Below are positions 23,884-36,479 of a DNA stretch of 64,000 bases, piece after piece (position 1 is the stretch's first letter; every line of letters begins with the position of its first letter). The DNA lies in NCBI GenBank assembly GCA_021234155.1, contig JAJEKV010000210.1:655501-719500 (forward strand). Reading direction: 5' to 3'. Under the pieces are notes generated by a model. The model saw only the letters and a list, made by a program, of their open reading frames with translations. It did no database searches and had not been told where the DNA came from. Source of the stretch: Isoetes taiwanensis. Its lineage: Eukaryota; Streptophyta; Lycopodiopsida; Isoetales; Isoetaceae. The translations under genes were made by a program, and so were the position numbers.

Positions 23884-25618
23884 TTAATCCCTTTGCGTGG
23901 CAAATGCGATTGAGCCTACATCAAATGAATCACTAGGTTTCGATTGCAGCCTTTCGTGCCGCCCAATCATTATCCCGCATGTAATTGCGGGCAATGAATC
24001 AATGATGAAAAATGTGGGTTGATGCTTGTTCCTCGCCGCCTCGTGGTTAAAATCAGTAGTCATATAACTGGGAGTTACTAATTCAATACGGCACATTGGG
24101 GAAAAGTTCAAACTTGGAATTCGGATGAACTTAAGGATTCGACCGCAAAGTTTGAATACAACTCTTTGGAAAATCTTGAGTATTATCAAGAATACGTGCG
24201 GACACATTGTTGCTCCTATTTGAACACTCCGATTTGGATCATTCATTGCATCAAACAATGGTTTAGTAAAAAAAATTCGAGAGATCCTACAAGAACCGCT
24301 TGCCCCGCATTTCTATAGTGCCACTTGCCACGCTTGTTGAACGGGCACATTCGCAACAAGCACACCCATTGCATCTAGACATGCATCTCATGTTTGTGAA
24401 TCTGGTCTTTCGGATGCCGCATTATAGCAAATAACTATTTTCTCAAGGTGAGGACCGAGAAGATCCCCATGTAATGCGGCTAAAAATCTTGAAAGATCTT
24501 TACTCTCTCGACGCATCAAACTCTTTCGATCGGAATTTACATCAAGAAGGATATGGCTTCCACAAACGGATGCTAAATGGCAACCGGTTCTTATAAAATG
24601 CTGATTATATTCTTTTACCTCATAGCAAGGCCCAGATACATGACGAAGACAATAAAAAGAAGACCAATACATGGGAGAGATCAACCCTTTCTTCGACTAT
24701 TACAACACGACCTCTCGAAAGTGCCGCACAAAATAAAGCATCGAGAATATAAAAAGATGGCGGTCAACGAGTAAAGAGTGCAATATTTATCTATTTTGTG
24801 AGATTAAAAATATGCAATTTTGATTCATATTTCAAAGATTTGAATTTGCTATAGATCTCGCCCAATAGTAACAATCGCATGCCATAGCACATTTCTCTAC
24901 GTTTTAAAGTGGATTGCTCAAGCAATTTTACAATTACACCTTAACCGATCAAGAACAAGCGCAAAATGTCTCAAGCATTCAAAAGCTTACCTCAAATGGA
25001 TGATCAAATTAGAGTGGACTCGAATGGTCGCACACAAGAATATAAATCAAGATAAACCCTCGGCCAATCAACCGGATGTGTCCAAATAAAGAATACTTAC
25101 GGTGATAACGGGATAGATTGCATTGGAACTTCTTTAAGGCATGGTTGCAAAAGCTTGGTAAACTTAGAGCTTCTTCCTCGGCCTCCTCCAGTCACCAAGG
25201 GCACCGGAAACCCATGGCCGCTGGTATGTAACCACAAAGAATCTTTGACATGGAAAGGAAAATCGCACCCGAATCAGCAAGATAATGGCAATTGCTAAAG
25301 CATTTTTCCGTACATTAATCAAAGACTATGATGTTACCCGAGAATATGATACCAAACCGATGATCCACCAAAGTCCAAATGGAAGTCCATAAAGCATCCC
25401 GCAACACTCATGATCGATAAAATTCGAACCTCGCAAAGACATAGAACAAGTAAAGCATTTATTTCAGCCAAGCTTGGAATTTCAACACTTACCCTAGGAA
25501 GAGGATAATTATTGAGTGCCCAAGCCTTTCGACGATAGCAGACGCCATAGCCAAAATCCCGAGACTCTAACATGAATTGGATTAGAGGCAATAAATTTAA
25601 AAAAGAGGAGGTCGCCAT
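23884..25618 (-). pseudogene. TORTIFOLIA1/SPIRAL2-like HEAT-repeat fragment
   Basis: The sense strand gives FLAALHGDLLGPHLEKIVI, DPDSQT, ACLDAMGVLVANV, LFDAMNDPNRSVQIGATMC, LCGRILKFIRIPSLNF and RDNDWAARKAAIET. Order and content fit the N-terminal HEAT repeats of TOR1/SPR2 plant microtubule-associated proteins (LHGD, DPDS.VRDAC.DA.GVLA, NR.VQ.GA..C, NDWA.RKAA). A possible first exon begins ATGGCGACC at 25618 and has a donor near 25497. Many single-base gaps break the frame. Assignment to TOR1 rather than another HEAT protein is moderately sure. Confidence 0.6.
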
Positions 25619-25849
25619 AGCCAGCCAGATGCAGATGCTATGTATGTATTGTATTGCCAGTTATCCGGTTCAAACAGCAGCGACACACAAGTTAGGTGAC
25701 CGCCAATTTACAGGGATCAGTAGGTTTTTAGCAGTCAACAGGATATTTTAGGTATATTCCAGCATATACTTAAGATATGCCACAAACCCAATAAACAAGG
25801 GTTTGCCCCCCTAGGGGCAACCCAAAAAATCAATGGCTTAATAAATAAT

Positions 25850-26400
25850 TATATGTGGTGGAATATGTGAAATTATAATTGATACAATCATACTCTAACT
25901 TGTAATAATACATGAGATTATATTTGACATTAATAATGATAGAACTTTAACTTCAACGTGGTATTATATGTGGCATTGTCAATGATGCTAAAGTTGATGC
26001 TAATCATGTTAGATGTGGCATTGTCAATGATGGTACATTTGATACTAAAAAGGATGATATAAACGATGACGCTGTGTTGATATAATGAATGATTCAATTA
26101 AAGCAATACAGGTGATACTACTAACATTATTGTAACGCTCATGTTGACATTATGAATGTTATAATCATAACAATAGATGTGATTCTATAGCTGACACTAT
26201 TATAGCACTATAACGACGAAATGCATGATATTATAGCTGCAGCTATAGATGATGCTACAAGTGATAATATTATACCATTACAATGCTATAAAATGTGATA
26301 CTATAACTGCTGTTAGTGGTGATGCTATAAGTGATTATATAGGTGGCGCGATTTCATCAACAGCTACCGTCACTTATTGTATCAAAATTTAAAAAATTTG
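25850..26400. repeat. Right subterminal degenerate repeats of the CACTA element
   Basis: AT-rich DNA with recurring GTGAT, GATGCTA and TGATATAA-like motifs, including an almost repeated phrase around 25970-26040 (tgtggcattgtcaatgatg twice). The motif orientation is opposite to that in the left subterminal region, as expected of a CACTA element. Confidence 0.6.
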
Positions 26401-26454
26401 AAAGTGCAATTTTAGGCAAATAAATGATGAAACTGGTGACTTAGATTGCTTATT

Positions 26455-26468
26455 CTCTTGTAGTGAAT
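26455..26468. repeat. Right terminal inverted repeat and target duplication of the large CACTA element
   Basis: CTCTTGTAGTG at 26455-26465 is the reverse complement of the left terminus. It is followed by AAT at 26466-26468, identical to the left target duplication. Confidence 0.82.
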
Positions 26469-26682
26469 CACGAACTAAAATGGGGCAAAATCAAAATGAT
26501 GGCGCTATTGGTTTTGATCCAAACACAACAGGAACACGAGAAAGATGCCTAGAAGGCTCAAGACTGGTGTTGAACCGGAATGGTTTGATAAGAAGGAAGT
26601 GCCTCCTTATATATTTAGGCCAACGGTCAGGATCGCGCCACTCCAATGGATGAGATCATGCCAAGTGTCATGCATGCATGTA

Positions 26683-26704
26683 GGTTCTAGAATATTCTAG
26701 AACC
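26683..26704. repeat. 22-bp perfect palindrome containing a four-unit heat-shock-element pattern
   Basis: The core TTCTAGAATATTCTAGAA (26685-26702) is TTCnnGAAnnTTCnnGAA, four alternating nTTCn/nGAAn units, the consensus bound by trimeric heat shock factors. The flanking GG and CC extend the palindrome to 22 bp. No annotated gene start is nearby, so a regulatory role is unproven. Confidence 0.6.
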
Positions 26705-26756
26705 TCCTGAAAATGAACCCACATATGAAAAAGACGTGAAGGAATATTTAACAAAC

Positions 26757-26830
26757 ATTGGTAGCACATTTGGTAAAGGTGCATGACTTACAAGGTTGCA
26801 AGTTTGAACCCTGTCTTGCGCAACTATACT
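26757..26830 (+). mobile_element. tRNA-derived SINE head candidate
   Basis: TAGCACATTTGGTAAAGG resembles a pol III A box with D-arm spacing, and AGTTTGAACCC at 26801-26811 resembles a B box about 38 bp downstream. The arms do not fold into a complete tRNA, so a SINE head is more likely than a tRNA gene. The 3' end is not resolved. Confidence 0.45.
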
Positions 26831-27311
26831 TTTGCATCCGTGTGACGACCATCTTTTGTACATACAAATATAATATTCGTATGATACGAATATTCGTATG
26901 GTCATCACATCTGCTTGCTTACATCAAATTGCTAACATGGTCTAATATTTGTGATGTTGTGGTCTGAACTCTATCAACAGTTTGTATATTAGAATCCTGA
27001 TACCAAGATTTGCCTTCGACAGTTCGAATATCTGAAACCTGAGTGCATAAGGAAATTGAAAGAGAGGAACACATGTTGTTGTGTCAAACATGAACAAACA
27101 GATCTGTACAGAAAGGCCTTCAATGATATGAGAAGGGTTGTACATGTTAATTGCACTTGCTTTTGCAGTGTTTGTGCATCCCAGGAAAATAATAAAGCAC
27201 TTAGGAGGCTCGGTATAAAAATTCTGTACAAGCTCGCTTCCCCATTGGCCACACGCTTTTTGACGTGGCATGGAGTTGTGGCCCTTAAGTGATCCCATAT
27301 ATCCTCTAATG

Positions 27312-28142
27312 CATATTCTAAACGAGATGCACCCTAGACTACCACCTGGACTACCACAGTCGTTAGATCCGTTGATCTTATGGCCCAGACCGTATATTGG
27401 GGCCACAGGGCACCTCTCGTTTTGCTTATGGTCATTTATGATTGGGGCAACTATGATTTTGAAATATGAAATACGAGTTCACATAAGGTTTTGATGGAAT
27501 ATGGAATCTCTACACCGCTTTGCCTAAGGTTTTAGAATATGAAGTACAAGGGCTCGAACCTCTACTAAAATAACTCAATGTCCTAATAAGACTACTTTGA
27601 CCACTATAACTAGAGCTAATGTGATCGTTTTTTATCTTAAATCGATATGTTTTTTTGTCACAACCAATTCAATTGTTTTAGGGATATTGTCAATGGTTTT
27701 AGGAATTATTACATTCACATCCATATCAAATCCCTCTGGAACCCCCTATTATTGTGCTACATATTCTAAACAAGATGCACTCTAGACTACCACAGTTGTT
27801 GGATCCATCGATCCTATGGCCCAGACCGTATGTTGGGGCCACAGAGCACCTCTCGTTTCGCTTATGGTCATTTATGATTGGGGACACCTATGATTTTGAA
27901 ATATGAAATACGAGTTCACCTAAGGTTTTGACGAAATATGGAATCTCTATACGGCTCTAAGGTTTTAAAATATAAAGTACGAGGGCTCAAACCTCTATCA
28001 AGATAACTCAATGTCCTAATAAGACTACTTTGACCCTATAACCAGTGAGCTAACGTGATTTTTTTTTTATCTTAAACCTATGTTTTTTTTTGTCACAACC
28101 AATTCAATTGTTTTAGGGATATTGTCTATGGTTTTAGTGAAA
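27312..28142 (+). repeat. 448-bp tandem duplication
   Basis: Unit 1 (27312-27759) and unit 2 (27760-28142, shorter at its end) share long blocks beginning catattctaaac and including tggcccagaccgtat, with perhaps 88-90 percent identity. No coding sequence. Confidence 0.85.
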
Positions 28143-28260
28143 GGAACTCCAAGAGAGAGAATGCCAATTTTACTATCTAATACTCTTTCTTATATTCCGT
28201 AATTCAAAAATGGTACAAAAGAGGACATAAGTCCCAAAATGAAAAGTCATGTCTCAAAAT

Positions 28261-28322
28261 CTATTCTATTCTATTCTATTCTATTCTATTCTATTCTATT
28301 CTATTCTATTCTATTCTATTCA
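28261..28322 (+). repeat. (CTATT)n microsatellite
   Basis: About twelve perfect pentamers of CTATT/TATTC, directly downstream (in the minus sense) of the chromodomain remnant. Confidence 0.95.
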
Positions 28323-28324
28323 AT

Positions 28325-29720
28325 TCATAAGCGACAAAGGAAGATGATTCCCATGTTGCATCTTCGATAGGCAAAACCGTCCATTGGACCAAGTATTCCA
28401 ATACCGTTGTTTGACGGGTCAGAACTCTCTCTCTCTCTCTCTTGTATCCAAGATCTTAAGAGGTTCCACTAGAACCTTATTGCCTTCAACAAACTGAAGT
28501 GGCGGTGCATCCTCGGGTTCCAACTGAGTTGTTTCACTTTCAATGAAAGGTTTCAAGAGTGAAACGTGAAATACTGGATGGATTTTCTTCCACGTGACGG
28601 GAAGCTTAAGTTCATAATTTACATCATTGAACTTGCGCAATATTTCATAAGGTCCAAAGTATCTTGCTCGTAACTTTGGATACTTCTTGTTCACGGAAGC
28701 ATAACGGTGTGGTGCAATGTACACCAACACCTTCTCTCCCACCGAAAATTCTAAATGTCTTCGATGGCGATCAGCAAACTTCTTTTGTTGGAGTTGTGCA
28801 TGACTTAACTTATCTCTTACGGCAGTAATAATACCATCCATCTCCTCAACAACTTGATTAGCCATCTCTACTCGAGAATTCGCCAACCAATTAGCAGGTA
28901 TTCGAGGAATAAAGCCATATGCTGCATGGAAAGGAGTAACACTTGTAGAAGCATGCAATGAGCTATTATAGGCAAACTCTATTAGTGGAAGATAATCTTC
29001 CCATAATGTAGGTTTATTTGCAGTATAGCTTCATAACATAGCTTCGAGAGTTCGGTTAGTCCTTTCTGTTTGACCATCCGTTTCAGGATGATAAGATGAA
29101 CTAAACTTAAGTTATGTTCCAAGAGACTCAAATAAACTTGTCCAAAAATGACCCCTGTAATGGCTTTCTTACATGGCAAAAAATGTGCCAACTTAGTCAA
29201 TCGGTCAACAATGACCAAGATTGCATCATTCATTCGTAAGGTTCTTGGGAGTCCTGTGAGGAAATCCATAGATATTGATTCCCATTTCTCCTTTGGGATA
29301 TCTAATGGATGTAAGAGCCCAGCAGGACGGTGAGTATCAAGCTTCGTGCGTTGACACACCAAACATCCTTGGACAAAACGTTCAATATCAGTTTTCATGC
29401 GTGGTACAATAATACACGTAATTACGTGTTCATAAGTCTTAGAGAAACCGGGATGTGCAACATATGGTTTCTCATGGGCTTCCCTAATTATAAGAGAACG
29501 AGATGGTTTACAATTAGGTACACATACACGATGCTTAAAATAAAGGAGATTTCCTTGAAGAGAATAATCTTTATAGAGAGAAATCTCGGCTTGACTCCGT
29601 TCTTTCCTAGTCAAGCTAGAAAAAACCTGCTTAAATTCTGGATCATGCTTATAAAGTGATGAAAATTGGCTAGCAAAGTCAGTGGTGACCACTGAAATTG
29701 CATTAACATGAGCGTTTCCC
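28325..29720 (-). pseudogene. Ty3/gypsy chromovirus pol fragment: integrase and chromodomain
   Basis: Sense strand from about 29720: an H2C2 zinc-binding region (EAHEKPYVAHPGFSKTYEHV, CLVCQRTK), integrase core (SISMDFLTGLP with Asp, VIVDRLTKLAHF), a gap with frame change at about 28980, then the integrase C-terminus (FSVGEKVLVYIAPHR, GPYEILRKF, HPVFHVSLLKPF). A chromodomain follows but is split by a CT microsatellite at 28423-28441: KILDTR before it and VLEYLVQWTVLPIEDATWES after it. Reverse transcriptase and LTRs are absent, so this is a truncated remnant; the left part is cut near 29720. Confidence 0.9.
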
Positions 29721-29889
29721 CATATACATGAAACAAGTACATAAAAAACACACTTTTTAGTTACACTAATTTAGCACTAATGTATGACACGACACCCTAC
29801 CATGCTTCTACCCTTAACAGTACACTGAATAGTCAATTTATTCTCTTGGCATCCTACCCAAGTGCATGGGCCCCATCTAAGCAGAAGGC

Positions 29890-30199
29890 ATTTCATATCT
29901 GGGAGCGTTGTTGCATTACATTTTTCAAGGCATTTACTCATATGTTCGTGGTGTGACTGCTGTAGCCGAAGCTAAGATACCGATGGCTTATAAGTCTTTC
30001 TCCCTCAGGGAAGAAGTGAGGGATTGTATTTGGATTCAATATCTTCACGGCTATTATTTTTGCTGGCGTAAGTACATAATGCTTCAGGCTCGTGTTTCAG
30101 GAGCATTTTCTTGTGCTACAACTAGATGAGTATGTACATCTTGTAATGTTTAATTTTGACTAATAAACTTTGTTTTCGTCTTTCAAAAAAAAAAAAAAC
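29890..30199 (+). pseudogene. Poly(A)-tailed retrocopy candidate
   Basis: A 73-codon frame (29908-30129) is followed by TAATAAACTTTG at about 30160 and a 13-nt poly(A) at about 30186-30198, like the 3' end of a processed transcript. I do not recognise the protein. No target duplication was located, so a cDNA origin is only suggested. Confidence 0.35.
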
Positions 30200-30792
30200 T
30201 TCCAATATGCTTGTGGTGAAGTTTCTTATCACGAATTAGGCAACTTGTAATGAGCTGCCAGTTCATAGTGCTTTCATGCTAATCTCCATTCCGATGTCCT
30301 CCTATTCTTCTCTAGCCCCTTGATAGCTCCTTCACGAGGGCAATCCGTTGCGCGACACCATCCTGTTGAGAAGGCAAAAATCAGATCGTTTATGAAAAAA
30401 TTGGGATTTTCTTTCTTTAAAATCTGGATTCTGGTCATTCTTAGAGAAATCAGGTATGAAATTCTTTGAGAAGTCAAGATTCCTATATAACTCCCAACTA
30501 TGGGTGACCCCAATGCGGTCGTGCCTAGATTCACAAAATTCCCATCCTACGGCAGACATAGGCTAAGGTCTAAAAACACGATATATAAAATCTATAAAAT
30601 TTCCGACATGTAATAAACATGTAATCTGAGCCCCCTCAAGCGAGACCATGGAGCTCTAAAAATATTTGCAACAGCGGCAACGCCTAGGTTCTCTTCCTGG
30701 TAAGCGGCTTTTTTCTTCCTTCTCCAAATCGGATGTATTCTTTTCTACTTCGTTGACGGGAACTTGACCCAATGACCCGTCAATTTTAAGCT
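30200..30792. other. Upstream intergenic region of the aminotransferase gene
   Basis: No gene recognised; frames on the minus strand (for example 30332-30559) have no family similarity. A TATA-like element is listed separately. Confidence 0.5.
30583..30590 (+). promoter_or_regulatory. Candidate TATA box of the aminotransferase gene
   Basis: TATATAAA about 210 bp upstream of the chosen start codon at 30793. Distance and orientation are plausible for a plant promoter with a 5' leader of 150-180 nt, but AT-rich matches are common here. Confidence 0.35.
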
Positions 30793-33073
<2,281 letters not shown>

Positions 33074-33128
33074 TGAGCCAGTTCTAGTATAAGATAAGAC
33101 GCTTGGAAAGATGAGCCTTTTAATAGAG

Positions 33129-33134
33129 AATAAA
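33129..33134 (+). terminator. Candidate polyadenylation signal of the aminotransferase gene
   Basis: AATAAA 56 bp after the stop codon, in the sense strand of the gene. Position suits a short 3' UTR; downstream cleavage site not determined. Confidence 0.5.
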
Positions 33135-33834
33135 ACTTGGCAGTGCCTTTTTTTACTGTGGCAATCGCATATAATATATATCTTGGAGATGGATGGTTAG
33201 AAGTCGTAAATTTTTTTCTTAAGAATTGTAACAGAATTAGGGCAACTAGAAGTCTAGAAGCTTATTTCAGCGGTAGCCCACAGATCTATATCAGAGTTGA
33301 ACGTTACATGAATCGTTAACTATAAATACAGAAGCATAGTGTTATTACTATGCAATCCTTGTTTGCTTAACACATTATTGCTTCTTCTGCTCGTTCTTTT
33401 GGCACTCGAAGAGACGTTTGCATTCGCAACCTATCTAGTTCTCCTTGTTTGATGCATAGCAAAATTGCGCACTCCTTTAGTGCTCACTTTGGATCATTGG
33501 ATCTAAAGATAATTCCACGAATATGCTAAATGAAGGATTGATGAATTTTCACATCACACCCATGTAGAATTCCGAAGGAAATATTGGCACCACATTTCGG
33601 CCTCGATTCCAGTAAACTTTGAGCCGAATACCCTAGCATGGTATTCGGTCTGCATCTTCTGTTTTGTTTGCCGGCAGAAAAAACCGGCATAAGGGGTATT
33701 CGACCTGCCTATTCAACCTATTCTAAGGGGTATTCCACAAGTCTAATACCCCTTTTTTTTGGACTTTTTCGGATAGGGGTTTCGGCCAAGGAGGAATGGG
33801 AGGTATTTGACCTGCCTAATATCAACCCAAAATT

Positions 33835-33915
33835 GGGGGTATTCGACTTGTGGAATAAGTGTGCATGTTGAAACCACGAGTCTAATACCCCCTATTCCAC
33901 AAGTCAAATACCCCC
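33835..33915. repeat. Near-perfect 23-bp inverted repeat in a repeat-rich patch
   Basis: Arms 33835-33857 and 33893-33915 (GGGGGTATTCGACTTGTGG and its complement) differ at one base, with a 35-bp loop. Related phrases (ggggtattccacaagtc) recur at 33727-33752 and 33696-33720, so the whole 33.64-33.92 kb patch looks like a decayed fold-back or MITE-like element. Confidence 0.7.
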
Positions 33916-34099
33916 CTGGAATCCAAGTCCAAATGGGATGCCAATAAATGCAGCGGTAGAATTCAATGCTTCGCATGCATGTATTCATATGCGTACACAT
34001 GCAACAAACAGAAATACAAATACACAAATTGATTGGACAAAATTGCATTGACATTTGCAAACATAACTGAACTACTAAAGTACATTCTTCACAAGACAT

Positions 34100-35345
34100 G
34101 GTACATATACCGAACTGCGAGACGGAAATGAAATTACATGTAGCAACTCCAAATTACATGTAAGTAGCTTCACAAAGAAACTTGTAGAACGGAAACATAA
34201 CATCTAAGAAGAGATAAAACGGATTGACATGAGCTGCCACAACCCTTGAGGCTATATGCACAAGAAACAACATGACTGCAAAACCTGTCAAACTTTCAAT
34301 AATTCCAGTTGTACAATTCCACTTCGCCTCGCCCCTGTAGCAGCCATATCTCCACCCAAAGGGCAGCAATTGGAACCGTTGCTCCAAATTGATGTATTTT
34401 CCAAGAAAATTCGTTGATGCAACAAATGATTGATGTGTGTACTGTCTGCAGCATAGAAAACACAGACTCGAGAAGAAATCGTTCCACCATCAAGCAATCA
34501 AAGAGCACAGTTGACGAGCCTTCGATCAATCCACACGTCACATAAGTGGAATCATTGACATATTCCTTCTCGAATATGCACAAGAATTTCTTTACCTGCG
34601 AAGCAGACAACAGGCAAAATTCTAGCACTGGCAATCCCCATGTCAGGCTCAGTGTTGCTGGCAAAACTACGAACTGCTGGTCGCAAAACACCTCCCTTAG
34701 CCCCTTCCTTGCCAACCTTCCCTTACGCTCCAAATATCCCTTCCCAGCACAGACACACCTAACAAACGGAGACGGGAAAAAACACCCAATAAGGCAATCT
34801 TCAGCGGGCTGAGCCTATCCAGTTGATAACAAGCTGAATCAACTTCCTAGAAACCACAACACCCTCAAATCTTACTTCCAGCCGATCAATAGCGACATGG
34901 CCCCACATTTGCGAACCACAGCCGACAAACCCAAAACAAAGTTTTGCAAGACAAGTGCAAAGGAAGCGTCCAGAACTAGTATGGTAACCGAGAGCTAAAA
35001 AGGATAAGGGAAATGTAGTAGGTTGTTGAAAAGCTAAGAAAAGCGAGAAAATGAGGTTGGGATCGAACAGGGGAAGAGAAACCGCAATGGAGAGATAGAA
35101 ATCGAAGAGAAAAATTCAGGCCTAGCGCCTTGATACCAGAGCCCCTGTGTCAGCAGATGAATTGCAAGTAAAGCCGATGAAGGCCCTCTTTTGGCAGGCC
35201 ACATTCGCAGCACCCTCCAAAACAGGGAGAGCGGCATCTCAATGCCATGCATACCCGCCATATCCTCCAACACAGCGGGATTCAGATCAGGCCGCCCACC
35301 TTGGTCAGACCACGCCCACCAGGAATTTCTAACTTCCAACCATTG
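34100..35345 (-). other. Possible minus-strand gene, unidentified
   Basis: Several minus-strand frames could be exons: 35339-35125 (starts MEVRNSWWAWSDQGGRPDL; donor-like GTATCAAG follows TQGLW), 34733-34560, and 34387-34154 (ends with a hydrophobic stretch, FAVMLFLVHIASRVV and FYLFLDVMFPFYKFL, like one or two membrane helices). I recognise no family and cannot join them with confidence. They may be an unassigned host gene or fragments. Codon texture is better than the surrounding noise, which is the only reason to list it. Confidence 0.25.
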
Positions 35346-36145
35346 CCTAGACTAAGGCCATAAAGAAAAACTGACCGCAACCCTAACCCCTATATTTCGG
35401 CCCACCATTTTCAAAACCTTATGCCTCATATAACTTGGCAATCTTATTGTTGAAAATGACATTAATACAAGCTACCATTTCGAATGTGAAGTTTTTCAAG
35501 GACAATTACCATATCCAAGTCGCATCATTTAAACTGGTTAACTACCTTTATCTCTAGCTTGGCATTTGATATAGTTGAAGGCATTTTTTTGTTTTCCATA
35601 CAGTTCATGACTTGGAGTTGGCGGTGGGTGATGGATTCGACTCTATTGCAGTAGAGGATGTGGGTCGGATTTCCAAATCAATTTTGTTCAATTCATTGTA
35701 GTTTTTATGGTTTTCATTTAGAGAATTACCATTCTTCATATCAAAATATAATTTGGCTTAGGTTCTGGGAAATATATTTATTTACAAACCAACCAACTTT
35801 TTGGGTCTCTAGTATAATCTAGCAACTATTTATCTATCCTTAACAATGTGGCCCTCAAGTTTGATAGCTGAGATTAAATCTTAGTCATTGGTTGTAGTGG
35901 TGTTATCCACTAGTAACCCATTGAGGGTACACAAACACCTAGTTTGTTATGCCAAATGGCCATAAACACCTAGCTTGTTACGAAAATCACCATTAAGACC
36001 ACCGTAAAACCACCATAAGACCATTAAACTCTCGGTCAGTTTGTTAAGGCGGACAACAACCCAGAACTTTGGTATTATGCTCTACTATACCAATCTCGGG
36101 TTTCTCGATTGTTATTATAGGGCATAACACCTTGTTTCATGGTGT
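35346..36145. other. Unassigned DNA
   Basis: No gene, RNA gene or clear repeat seen. It is AT-rich and runs up to the 3' end of the second LINE. Confidence 0.5.
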
Positions 36146-36262
36146 TATCCCTTTTATTTGTAATAATGAACTTGGATAGCGAATAGGAGAATAGAATAAA
36201 ATAAATTTTTTAACGTCCATGAAGACCAAGAGGCCGTGAGACCCAGATAATGGCCTACCACA

Positions 36263-36336
36263 ACCATTACTACTAGGATTAAAAAACCCCTGCCTTGAAA
36301 GATTTTCAAGAGAAAAACCTTTGCAGTAATGATGAT
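36263..36336 (-). ncRNA. U-tract stem-loop (ENE-like) in the LINE 3' UTR
   Basis: Sense strand: lower helix AUCAU-C-AUUACU with AGUAGU-A-AUGGU; 5' loop UUUUU; upper helix CUCUUG with CAGGGG; bulge AAAA; inner UCU-UUCA-AGG; 3' loop UUUUUU. Opposed U tracts between two helices are the architecture of ENE poly(A)-clamping elements known from viral, lncRNA and plant transposon RNAs. Several pairs are G-U only on the sense strand, so the RNA, not the DNA, is folded. Confidence 0.65.
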
Positions 36337-36479
36337 ATTAGACAAACAAGAAGAAAATATAAGTAGGCGATGATGACTACTGAGGGCTCAATAATTAAAG
36401 ATGTTTATTCAGAACCTCAAATATATATAATGCCAAGTCATGCGTAGATGGGGCTCTGAGAAGTTGGAATGCCAAAGTC

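Larger units (their letters stand above)
19440..25732 (-). repeat. Duplicated 110-bp 5'-flank ending in ATGGCGACC at both edges of the captured-gene block
   Basis: On the minus strand, 25732-25607 and 19556-19440 align over about 110 bp (shared CCCTGTAAA, GGCG-TCACCT, TTTGAACCG) and both end GGCTATGGCGACC. They bracket the block of captured gene fragments, in the same orientation. They may be the 5' regions of two paralogous genes captured together, or a duplication around the captured block. Confidence 0.7.
2160..26465. mobile_element. Large CACTA (En/Spm) DNA transposon with nested insertions and captured gene fragments
   Basis: The left end at 2160 starts CACTACAAGAG and the right end at 26465 finishes CTCTTGTAGTG, an 11-bp perfect inverted terminal match. 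Both ends abut a 3-bp target duplication AAT (2157-2159 and 26466-26468), the size CACTA elements make. Inside both ends lie AT-rich degenerate subterminal repeats in opposite orientation. The interior carries a TNP2-type transposase on the minus strand, a plus-strand accessory gene, and pseudogene fragments at 20.3-25.6 kb. A 12.4-kb LINE inserted at 2726-15136 inflates the element; without it the CACTA would be about 11.9 kb, ordinary for autonomous plant CACTA elements. The transposase is broken, so present activity is unlikely. Confidence 0.82.
26469..28260. other. DNA between the CACTA element and the chromovirus remnant
   Basis: No gene. It contains a long palindrome at 26683-26704, a tRNA-like SINE head near 26757-26830, a 21-bp palindrome at about 26873-26893 (ATATTCGTAT, one base, ATACGAATAT), and a 448-bp tandem duplication. 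Confidence 0.6.

Noticed and set aside
28261-28322. The (CTATT)n array as the tail of a plus-strand LINE copy
   Set aside because: No sequence resembling the LINE 3' UTR or its stem-loop lies upstream on the plus strand.
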